A stretch of 6,389 nucleotides of DNA from an uncultured Ruminococcus sp. (GTDB lineage Bacteria > Bacillota > Clostridia > Oscillospirales > Acutalibacteraceae). The notes under the pieces were generated by a model that was not told where the DNA came from, searched no databases, and saw only the letters and a program-made list of their open reading frames with translations. The DNA is taken from positions 1 through 6,389 of the forward strand of contig CALZCU010000059.1 in assembly GCA_945632055.1 (NCBI GenBank), written 5' to 3'. A program made the translations under genes and the position numbers. Shown one piece after another: positions 1 to 5,504 of this stretch; the first letter of the stretch is position 1, and each line of letters opens with the position of its first letter.

Positions 1-65
1 GATGACTATTTGAAAAGATATTTGGCATCGGAAAACAACAGCCAAAATCTTATACAAGCTACAAG

Positions 66-1223
66 TTGTTGAATACCCCGCAGGAAACATTTATTTTTTC
101 GGGCGGCAATGCCTACGAAAACGAGCTGGTTAGAGCTGCAGTACACTCGTTTGCTCGCCGAGTTGCCACCGTGCAGCCTCGTCATATTCGCAGAAAATCA
201 GACCAGTTTGAAGTAGTTACAAAATCGCCGTACAATTACCTGATGCAAAAAGAGCCGAATCCGTACACAACAGCTTATAAATTTTATTATCGTCTTGCGA
301 CAAATTACAAAATATATAATAACGCCTATGTCTATCCTGTTTTTGACGATATGGGTAAGCTTACGGCTCTTTATAATGTCAATGCTCAAAGCATACAGTT
401 GCTCGAATATCAGGGTGAATTGTATGTAAAAATGAGCTATATTAACAGCAATGATTACATAGTTCCATATGAGTCGTTGATCCACATTGGCTCAATGTTT
501 AACGACAACGAGATTTTTGGTGAGAGCAATCGTAGAGTATTAAATTCTGTGCTCGAAACGGCTGAATCTTTTAACAGGAGTATGAGCAAATCGGCTCAGC
601 TTGTAGGTGCAATCAGAGGTATTTTAAGAATCACGGGTTCGCCGAAAGATGCTGATCTCGCAAATCAAAAAAAGAAATTTATCAGAGATAACTTATCCCT
701 TGAAAACGACGGCAGCGGCGTTGTAGTTACCGACTCGAAGCTTGATTACACGCCTGCACAGGACAAGAGCACTCCAATCCCGTCGGCACAGCTTGAATAT
801 GTTAAAAACTCCATTTTTAACTACTACGGCTCATCAGAGGCAATCATCCAGAACAAGGAAACACCTGAGCAAGCAACAGCATTTTACGAGGGCGAAATTG
901 TCCCATTTTATGAACAGCTCACGCAGGCTTTTACAAATGCGCTTTTTACACAGACAGAAAAAGCTCACGGCAACGAAATATCATTTTTAGGAAATGCTTT
1001 TAAATACATCCGAACAGGCGAAAAGACAACAGCTTTGAAATTTTTGGATGATATCGGAGCTTTAACTGTCGATCAAGCACTTATGGCTTATGATTTTGAA
1101 CCCGTAGGCGGAGAACTTGGAAAGCGCCGCAGACAAACGCTCAACAAGGTGAATGTTGATGAGGTTGACTCCTACCAGGTCGGAAAGCCGAGCACAGAAA
1201 AGGAGGAAAAGGAAGATGATTAA
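66..1223 (+). CDS. phage portal protein, HK97-type family (5' end uncertain)
   Basis: The portal protein forms the dodecameric ring at the unique capsid vertex. DNA enters and leaves through it, and the neck docks on it. The 385 residues resemble Firmicutes HK97-type portals: an N-terminal stretch around residues 13-42 (GGNAYENELVRAAV and the following Arg-rich part), a middle domain with NNAYVYP (85-91), and the region at residues 253-290 (NYYGSSEAIIQNKETPEQA, then FYEGEIVPFYEQL). The C-terminal tail after residue 353 is charged and probably flexible. The only in-frame usual start codons near the beginning are TTG at 66 and 69, neither with a good ribosome binding site. The frame stays open back to position 6 and encodes portal-like residues (LFEKIFG at 6-26), so the true N terminus is probably about 20 residues longer (see findings). 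The stop overlaps the protease start by 8 bases. The family call is firm; the start is not. Confidence 0.9.
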   Translation: MLNTPQETFIFSGGNAYENELVRAAVHSFARRVATVQPRHIRRKSDQFEVVTKSPYNYLMQKEPNPYTTAYKFYYRLATNYKIYNNAYVYPVFDDMGKLTALYNVNAQSIQLLEYQGELYVKMSYINSNDYIVPYESLIHIGSMFNDNEIFGESNRRVLNSVLETAESFNRSMSKSAQLVGAIRGILRITGSPKDADLANQKKKFIRDNLSLENDGSGVVVTDSKLDYTPAQDKSTPIPSAQLEYVKNSIFNYYGSSEAIIQNKETPEQATAFYEGEIVPFYEQLTQAFTNALFTQTEKAHGNEISFLGNAFKYIRTGEKTTALKFLDDIGALTVDQALMAYDFEPVGGELGKRRRQTLNKVNVDEVDSYQVGKPSTEKEEKEDD

Positions 1224-1806
1224 AGACGGCAGAAATTACCGTGTTTTCAGCGGCAATATCGAAAATATAAAGTCAGACAACGAAGAACCGTCATACACAG
1301 TTGAGGGACGCGCAATTGTTTTTGACACGCCGACCGTTTTGTGGGAATATGACGGGATCGAATATAAAGAAATCATATCCCGTAAAGCTCTTGAAGGGTG
1401 CGACCTGTCAGATGTAATTTTTAACTATAATCACAGCGGCAAGGTGCTTGCAAGGCTCAGAAATAAAACCCTTACGCTTGAAGAGCGCACAGACGGATTA
1501 TATATCAGAGCCTTCCTCGGAGGAACAGAAGAAGGCAAGCGAATGCACGAAGAAATCAGCGGCGGTTATATTGACCGTATGAGTTTTAGCTTTGGTGATT
1601 ACGAAAGCGAGTACGATAAGAATACTCATACTCGGACGATTACAAAAATTAAAAAACTCTATGATGTTTCGGCGGTGGATATCCCGGCATACGAAGCAAC
1701 GGAGATAGCGGCGCGCAGCTCTTTTTCGGTGGAGCACGATAAGGAGATTAAGGCAATGGAGCTTGCCGAGCGCAGACGCAGAATTTCAATAGGGTTAAGT
1801 TTATAA
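1216..1806 (+). CDS. HK97 family prohead protease (peptidase U35-like)
   Basis: This serine protease is packaged in the procapsid. It removes the delta domain of the capsid protein and digests itself before DNA packaging. At 196 residues it has the usual size. Motifs seen are the N-terminal VEGRAIVFDTPT (29-40), the likely catalytic His73 in FNYNHSG, the likely catalytic Ser123 in DRMSFSF, and LYDVSAVDIPAY (148-159), where Asp150 sits at the position usually held by an acidic third catalytic residue. A longer in-frame start at 1153 lies deep inside the portal gene and would add a basic, shadow-like extension. ATG 1216 was chosen because AGGAGG at 1201-1206 is 9 bases upstream and the protein then begins as family members do. 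The gene overlaps the portal end by 8 bases, which suggests coupled translation. The last 25 residues are basic and coil-like. Confidence 0.93.
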   Translation: MIKDGRNYRVFSGNIENIKSDNEEPSYTVEGRAIVFDTPTVLWEYDGIEYKEIISRKALEGCDLSDVIFNYNHSGKVLARLRNKTLTLEERTDGLYIRAFLGGTEEGKRMHEEISGGYIDRMSFSFGDYESEYDKNTHTRTITKIKKLYDVSAVDIPAYEATEIAARSSFSVEHDKEIKAMELAERRRRISIGLSL

Positions 1807-1826
1807 AACAAGAAAGGATTTTTACT

Positions 1827-3014
1827 ATGTTCAAAAAGCGCAGACTTGAAATTGAAAAAAGGAGAAAGGAACTCCGTGAGATGCTTAAGGCTCCTGATGC
1901 AGACCTTGACGCAATTGAAAAGGAGTCAGGAGAGTTATCAACAGAGCTTGAAACAATCGAGCGCAAGGAAAGAGCTCTCGAAGCTTTAAGAGAGAAACCT
2001 GAGGAAAACGGCGGAAATCCCGTACCGCCTGCACCGCAGGAGAGAAAATTTGAACGAAAGACGGTTCTCGGAACAAAAGAGTATCGATCTGCATTCGCCA
2101 AAACTCTTATGGGACTTCCGCTTGACGAAACAGAGCAGAGAGCGCTCGGTGTTGCACTCACAACGACTGACTCTGAATTTGTTGCGGCAGCCGAATCAGT
2201 TGACGGAATTAACAACGGCGGCCTGTTTATTCCACAGGATTTAAACCTTGCACTTATGCAGGAAATTTCACAGATCAGTCCTATTTTCAATGACATTGAC
2301 AAGCTTTCTGTTTCCGGAGTTTTATCCCTACCGTATCTCAAAGCCGCAACCGAGGCTCAGATCCATGAAAAGGGAAAAGAGGCCGAATCTAACACCGATG
2401 CACAGGCTGAATGGGCTGACCTTAAACTCAGTACGCTTGAAATCTCTGTAACAATCCGTGTATCTTGGAAACTTGAGAAGATGAGCGTTGACGGCTTTAT
2501 GTCTTACCTCCAGAGTCAGATTATCGAACAGGTGAGAGACGAAAAGGTCACAAATGTCATTTATGGCAAAGGAGACGGCGAGCTCGTCGGAATTATGACG
2601 GCCGCAATCAAGGGAGAGTACACAGGTTCTTTCCTCGACGCTGCTCCGCTCGCTCTTGCAAAGCTGCCCCAAAAGCGCAAAATCGGTGCCAAATTCTATG
2701 TATCAAACTCAATCGTTGAAGAGATCAGCTTTACCAAGGACAAAAACGGTAACTATATTTACACGCCCATCAACTCGGCAGGTATTAAATCGCTTGCAAC
2801 TTATCAGGTTGAGGTTGATCCGTATCTTAACGATGGTGATTTTATCCTTGGTAATCTTAAGAGACATTATAAGCTTAATACAGTTGAGGCTTGTTCTTTA
2901 TCCGTCGATCGCAGCGGCAAGAAGAGAGCCAACGACTACACAGCTTATGAGATTGTCGGCGGTAATTTACAGCCTAATACGGTTGTTGGTTACACCAAGA
3001 AAGCCTCAGAATAA
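1827..3014 (+). CDS. HK97-fold major capsid protein with fused delta (scaffold) domain
   Basis: This is the main shell protein of the head. At 395 residues it is close to the uncleaved HK97 protein. Residues 1-57 are very rich in Lys, Arg and Glu and predicted to be helical or coiled coil, followed by a Pro/Gly-rich linker (about 58-71); together these form the internal scaffold domain. The shell domain begins near NNGGLFIPQDL (129-139), a typical HK97-fold start motif. It continues through AEWADLKLSTLEISVTIRVS (194-213) and VTNVIYGKGDGELVGI (241-256) to the C-terminal segment ending in GYTKK. Cleavage by the neighbouring protease probably falls between about residues 100 and 128; the exact bond cannot be read from sequence. 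AAAGGA at 1813-1818 is the ribosome binding site, 8 bases before the ATG. No separate scaffold gene lies between protease and capsid gene, consistent with the fused domain. The stop TAA shares a base with the next ATG. Confidence 0.95.
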   Translation: MFKKRRLEIEKRRKELREMLKAPDADLDAIEKESGELSTELETIERKERALEALREKPEENGGNPVPPAPQERKFERKTVLGTKEYRSAFAKTLMGLPLDETEQRALGVALTTTDSEFVAAAESVDGINNGGLFIPQDLNLALMQEISQISPIFNDIDKLSVSGVLSLPYLKAATEAQIHEKGKEAESNTDAQAEWADLKLSTLEISVTIRVSWKLEKMSVDGFMSYLQSQIIEQVRDEKVTNVIYGKGDGELVGIMTAAIKGEYTGSFLDAAPLALAKLPQKRKIGAKFYVSNSIVEEISFTKDKNGNYIYTPINSAGIKSLATYQVEVDPYLNDGDFILGNLKRHYKLNTVEACSLSVDRSGKKRANDYTAYEIVGGNLQPNTVVGYTKKASE

Positions 3015-3307
3015 TGGTTAGCGGAGCTTATTTAATTACGATGCGGAACGCTTTGCATCGTTCGACGACAAGCTTTGACAACGAAATAAAAAGGCTGATT
3101 GAAGCCGCTAGATGTGACCTAGTCTTGCATGGAATCTTATCCGAGAAGGCGAATGATGAAAATGATCCTCTTATTACACAGGCGGTATCGCTGTATTTAA
3201 AAGCGGAATTTCCGGTAGACCGTGAATTTGCTGATGATTACAGTAACTCGTATAACTCTTTGAGAATGGCTCTGTCTTTGTCAGCAGAATACACGGAGGT
3301 GAAGTAA
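3014..3307 (+). CDS. gp6-like head-tail connector protein
   Basis: This small neck protein (97 residues) probably forms the ring that binds under the portal after packaging. It resembles the phage gp6-like connector family (HK97 gp6, SPP1 gp15 type): an all-helical protein with FDNEIKRLIEAARCDLVLHGI (21-41), DPLITQAVSLYLKAEF (51-66), then a final helix with the SYNSLRMALSLSAEY segment (79-93). The start at 3014 overlaps the capsid stop in the form TAATG, and the ribosome binding site upstream is weak, so re-initiation after the capsid gene is likely. An alternative ATG at 3041 (Met10) would cut into the first helix, so 3014 is preferred. The arrangement capsid, connector, closure is standard for this phage type. 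Confidence 0.85.
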   Translation: MVSGAYLITMRNALHRSTTSFDNEIKRLIEAARCDLVLHGILSEKANDENDPLITQAVSLYLKAEFPVDREFADDYSNSYNSLRMALSLSAEYTEVK

Positions 3308-3582
3308 TGATCGATAAAGTAATTTTGAAATCAGATTATTCCGACGGACGAATCGTCCGTCGTGAGATTATATGTGATGTAGAAAGCATTGGTCACAAAG
3401 AGTTTTTTGCCGCCTCACAGCAGGGTTTAAAACCGGAATACAAATTGACCGTATGGGCTGACGAGTACGAGGGTGAATTAACTGTAATTTATAAAGGCGC
3501 AACCTATAAAATTTACAGGACATTTCGCCGCAACGCTGACAGAATGGAGCTTTATATTACACTTAAAGCAGGCGTAAAGTGA
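3307..3582 (+). CDS. head closure (head-tail adaptor) protein
   Basis: This 91-residue, mostly beta protein fits the phage head-tail joining family (SPP1 gp16-like), which forms the second neck ring and stops DNA leaking from the filled head. Typical features are the early strand followed by VESIGHKEFFAASQQGLKPEYK (25-46), which matches the family pattern of a small polar helix then a GLKPE turn, and the later YEGELTVIYKGATYKIYRTF (54-73), a GxxYxIxR-like strand pair. The start ATG overlaps the preceding stop as TAATG and has a strong GGAGGTG at 3295-3301, 5 bases upstream. A perfect inverted repeat lies in codons 12-19 (see separate feature). The stop TGA shares one base with the next ATG. 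Confidence 0.85.
   Translation: MIDKVILKSDYSDGRIVRREIICDVESIGHKEFFAASQQGLKPEYKLTVWADEYEGELTVIYKGATYKIYRTFRRNADRMELYITLKAGVK
3342..3362 (+). repeat. perfect inverted repeat (10-base arms) inside head closure gene
   Basis: CGACGGACGA at 3342-3351 is followed by one base (A at 3352) and its exact reverse complement TCGTCCGTCG at 3353-3362. In RNA this would give a GC-rich stem of 9 pairs with a three-base loop, starting 35 bases after the A of the closure gene ATG. No run of T follows, so it is not an ordinary intrinsic terminator. Whether it acts as an RNA hairpin, a protein-binding site or nothing at all cannot be told from sequence; it encodes residues DGRIVR in the expected part of the protein. 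Confidence 0.85.
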
Positions 3583-3965
3583 TGTCAGATTTTACAAACT
3601 TTACAGATGATTTGCTTGAAATGCTTGAAAACTACACAGGAAATGTTGCTGACGGAGTTAAAAAACTCGCTGATAAAACAATGAAAGAGTTTGTTGAGGC
3701 TACAAAACAGGACGCACCGGAACTAACAGGCGAGTATAAAGAAGCTATTACATCAAAGACACTCACAGAAACGAGATTTACAAAGAATAAGGTTTGGTAT
3801 GTAAAACCGCCGCATCACTCGTTAGCTCATCTTTTAGAGGACGGCCATATTAAGCAGAATGGTGGCAGAGTAAAGGCAAAACCACATATACGCAAAAACG
3901 CCGAGAATGCAATCAAAAAATTCGAAGAAGGAACGGAGGAAATAATAAAAAATGCAGGCAAATGA
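3582..3965 (+). CDS. HK97 gp10-like head-tail joining / tail component protein
   Basis: This 127-residue protein belongs by motif to the HK97 gp10-like family, encoded between head closure and tail terminator genes and assigned to head-tail joining or tail completion; its exact place in the virion varies between phages. It has an N-terminal amphipathic helix, DAPELTGEYKEAI (44-56), where family members have an Ala-Pro-x-x-TGxL-like turn, and the diagnostic segment LAHLLEDGH (81-89) followed by NGGRV (93-97) and KPHI (100-103). A C-terminal helix, rich in Lys and Glu, completes it. I chose ATG 3582, which forms a TGATG stop-start overlap like the two junctions before it; GTG 3579 is possible and would add one Met. 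The gene overlaps the next one by 14 bases. Confidence 0.85.
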   Translation: MSDFTNFTDDLLEMLENYTGNVADGVKKLADKTMKEFVEATKQDAPELTGEYKEAITSKTLTETRFTKNKVWYVKPPHHSLAHLLEDGHIKQNGGRVKAKPHIRKNAENAIKKFEEGTEEIIKNAGK

Positions 3966-4299
3966 CCTTGTAGAAAAAATGTTAATACCTCTTGGTTTCC
4001 CGATAACGGAGAATCAGTTTATACCGTATGCGGATAAGCCGGTACCCTCACCGCCTTATATTGTTTATGTAATTGCTTCTGAGAGCACAGATGGCTCTGA
4101 TTTTAACCCGTCAGGATTAATTAACATTGACATAAACATTGAATTTTACAGTGAAAAGCGTGACCGTATCAGTGAAAAACAAATTGAAAGAGTCCTTTCG
4201 AAAAATCACATAGATTTTGAAAAGTCATATGTATACATACAGTCGGAAGAGCTCCACAAGACCACTTATTATATAACACTCATAAACAAGGAGATGTAA
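3952..4299 (+). CDS. putative tail terminator / tail completion protein
   Basis: This 115-residue protein has no motif I recognise with certainty. Its position between the gp10-like gene and the major tail protein, its size and its probable alpha/beta layout fit the tail terminator (tail completion) proteins that cap the tail tube and connect it to the neck. Visible parts are an N-terminal helix (1-13), a Pro-rich turn at VPSPPYIVYVIA (31-42), a strand LINIDINIEFYSEKRD (56-71), an Ile/Lys-rich helix (72-84) and two C-terminal strands including YVYIQSEE (93-100) and TTYYITL (104-110). The start lies inside the end of the gp10-like gene with GGAGG at 3935-3939, 12 bases upstream, a little far. 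The function is inferred mainly from gene order. Confidence 0.6.
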   Translation: MQANDLVEKMLIPLGFPITENQFIPYADKPVPSPPYIVYVIASESTDGSDFNPSGLINIDINIEFYSEKRDRISEKQIERVLSKNHIDFEKSYVYIQSEELHKTTYYITLINKEM

Positions 4300-4301
4300 A
4301 T

Positions 4302-4886
4302 ATGGAAACAACAGAAAAAGAAAAAATCGTCCTCGGCAGCGGAATTGACTACTGTATGGAATTTACAGGAGAAATCCCCGCCGATGATGTAATCGAAACA
4401 GAAGAAAACCGCCTCGGTGCAATCAAAGGCGGTGCAACACTTAATTATAAGCCCTCGACTTACACTGAAAAGGACGATACAGGTAAAATCTCAAAGACGG
4501 TTACAACCGAGGAAGAGGTAACCTATAAGCTCGGACTTATAACATTTAATGCAAATGTGCTTGACAAGCTCACCGCAACCGGCACAGTCACCGAGGAAAC
4601 TGTTGGCAATAAAAAACGCAGGACCATTAAAATCGGCGGAGTTGAAAACGATAACGGCAAGAAGTGGCTTCACAGATTTGTCCATAAAGACGATGTTGAC
4701 GGCGATATCAGAGTAACCATTGTCGGTACTAATAAGAGCGGATTTTCGCTTGCTTTCGCAAAAGATAAAGGCACTACTGTTGAGCCCGAAATCACAGCCG
4801 AGCCACTTGACGAAAAAGGTCACCTCATCATCTACACCGAGGATGTTATTGCCTCAACAGAAGCAGTGAAAACATCAGAAGAATAA
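4302..4886 (+). CDS. major tail protein (tail tube)
   Basis: This 194-residue protein is the probable building block of the long non-contractile tail tube. It is rich in beta strand and Thr/Glu/Lys, as in Firmicutes siphovirus tube proteins. Residues 33-50 (TEENRLGAIKGGATLNYK) form the conserved early strand and loop. VTYKLGLITFNANVLDKL (73-90) and the later IRVTIVGTNKSGFSLAFA (136-153) resemble the core strands. The last 35 residues are acidic and lack the hydrophobic pattern of an added Ig-like domain. The start has AAGGAG at 4288-4293, 8 bases upstream, the clearest ribosome binding site of the neck and tail block, consistent with the high copy number of tube subunits. Gene order (after terminator, before chaperone and tape measure) supports the call. 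Confidence 0.82.
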   Translation: METTEKEKIVLGSGIDYCMEFTGEIPADDVIETEENRLGAIKGGATLNYKPSTYTEKDDTGKISKTVTTEEEVTYKLGLITFNANVLDKLTATGTVTEETVGNKKRRTIKIGGVENDNGKKWLHRFVHKDDVDGDIRVTIVGTNKSGFSLAFAKDKGTTVEPEITAEPLDEKGHLIIYTEDVIASTEAVKTSEE

Positions 4887-4897
4887 GCAGGTTAATT

Positions 4898-5491
4898 ATG
4901 TATAATTACTCTCACTCTCCTAAAAAAGCCCTTGCTGTCGATTTTGTCGGCGGCAGGGGATACTTCTTAACGGTCCCTACCAAATCAACATATGACAATA
5001 TTTTGACTGTTGAACAGTACATCAATAACCCCGATTTTGGCGAAGAAATGATTAAAATTACCGCCGAAATAATGAGTTTTAACACCGAAAATGAGCATTT
5101 TACCCCCGAAAAAGTCAAAAAAATGTTTATTTTCGACGGTAAAAAAATAGATTTTGATGCAATGTCAAGTATTTTTTGCGCTTATAAAGAGTTTATATCA
5201 GAGGTCACAGCGGAATACACCTTGCCTTATTATCCGTACGGAGAGGACGAAAAAATATATTATACCGTAAATACTCAGTGCGAAAAGCTTGTCGCTGATT
5301 ATACGGGAATGAATTTTAGGGAAATAGAAGAACTGCCGCTTGACACATATTTATATCTTTTGCGAGACGCTTATATTTATAAACTTTCGTCAAGCAAAGA
5401 GGGATTGGAGTACCTCGAAAACGCTTATATTTTAACGCTGACAAAGCCCGACAGAAAGGCTCTGAGAGCCAAATTCGTGCGTAATGCGTAA
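4898..5491 (+). CDS. putative tail assembly chaperone (gpG/gpT-like position)
   Basis: This 197-residue protein sits between the tube protein and the tape measure protein, the place of the tail assembly chaperone, which coats the tape measure protein and recruits tube subunits. Seen here are an N-terminal beta-type part (1-35, with FVGGRGYFLTVP), a helical middle (38-108) and a C-terminal part (about 128-197) with LVADYTGMNFREIEELPLDTY, similar in style to the Phe/Leu-rich helices of the T part of frameshifted chaperones, and a basic end. No sequence motif makes the assignment certain; it rests on position and layout. The ribosome binding site is weak (AGCAGG before the ATG), 11 bases after the tube gene stop. 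The gene is one open frame with no obvious productive frameshift (see findings). Confidence 0.65.
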   Translation: MYNYSHSPKKALAVDFVGGRGYFLTVPTKSTYDNILTVEQYINNPDFGEEMIKITAEIMSFNTENEHFTPEKVKKMFIFDGKKIDFDAMSSIFCAYKEFISEVTAEYTLPYYPYGEDEKIYYTVNTQCEKLVADYTGMNFREIEELPLDTYLYLLRDAYIYKLSSSKEGLEYLENAYILTLTKPDRKALRAKFVRNA

Positions 5492-5504
5492 GGAGTAATC
5501 TTAT

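Noticed and set aside
3..5. Possible stop codon reassignment (TGA read as an amino acid), prompted by TGA in the portal frame before LFEKIFG.
   Set aside because: The closure and gp10-like genes end at TGA at the lengths expected for their families, and no gene has an in-frame internal TGA. TGA therefore appears to be an ordinary stop.
1..72. Open frame 1 at the left edge (starting DDYLKRYLA and ending at TGA 70-72) as the C-terminal end of a terminase gene.
   Set aside because: A terminase would be expected upstream of the portal gene, but 23 residues carry no recognisable motif, and the portal frame over the same bases looks more protein-like. Too little to support a feature.
198..485. Minus-strand open frame of 95 codons, hydrophobic with Ile and Phe.
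   Set aside because: Its hydrophobic look comes from the complement of A-rich codons in the portal gene; no start signal or family resemblance.
1513..1525. Small perfect palindrome TTCCTC-G-GAGGAA inside the protease gene.
   Set aside because: Six-base arms are expected by chance in a window of this size, and there is no associated signal.
1748..2341. Minus-strand open frame of 197 codons, Ser-rich.
   Set aside because: It lies opposite the protease end and the capsid gene, has low-complexity composition as expected from an antisense shadow, and has no gene context.
4491..4823. Minus-strand open frame of 110 codons opposite the major tail protein.
   Set aside because: It is fully covered by a well-supported gene on the + strand, and no motif is visible in its product.
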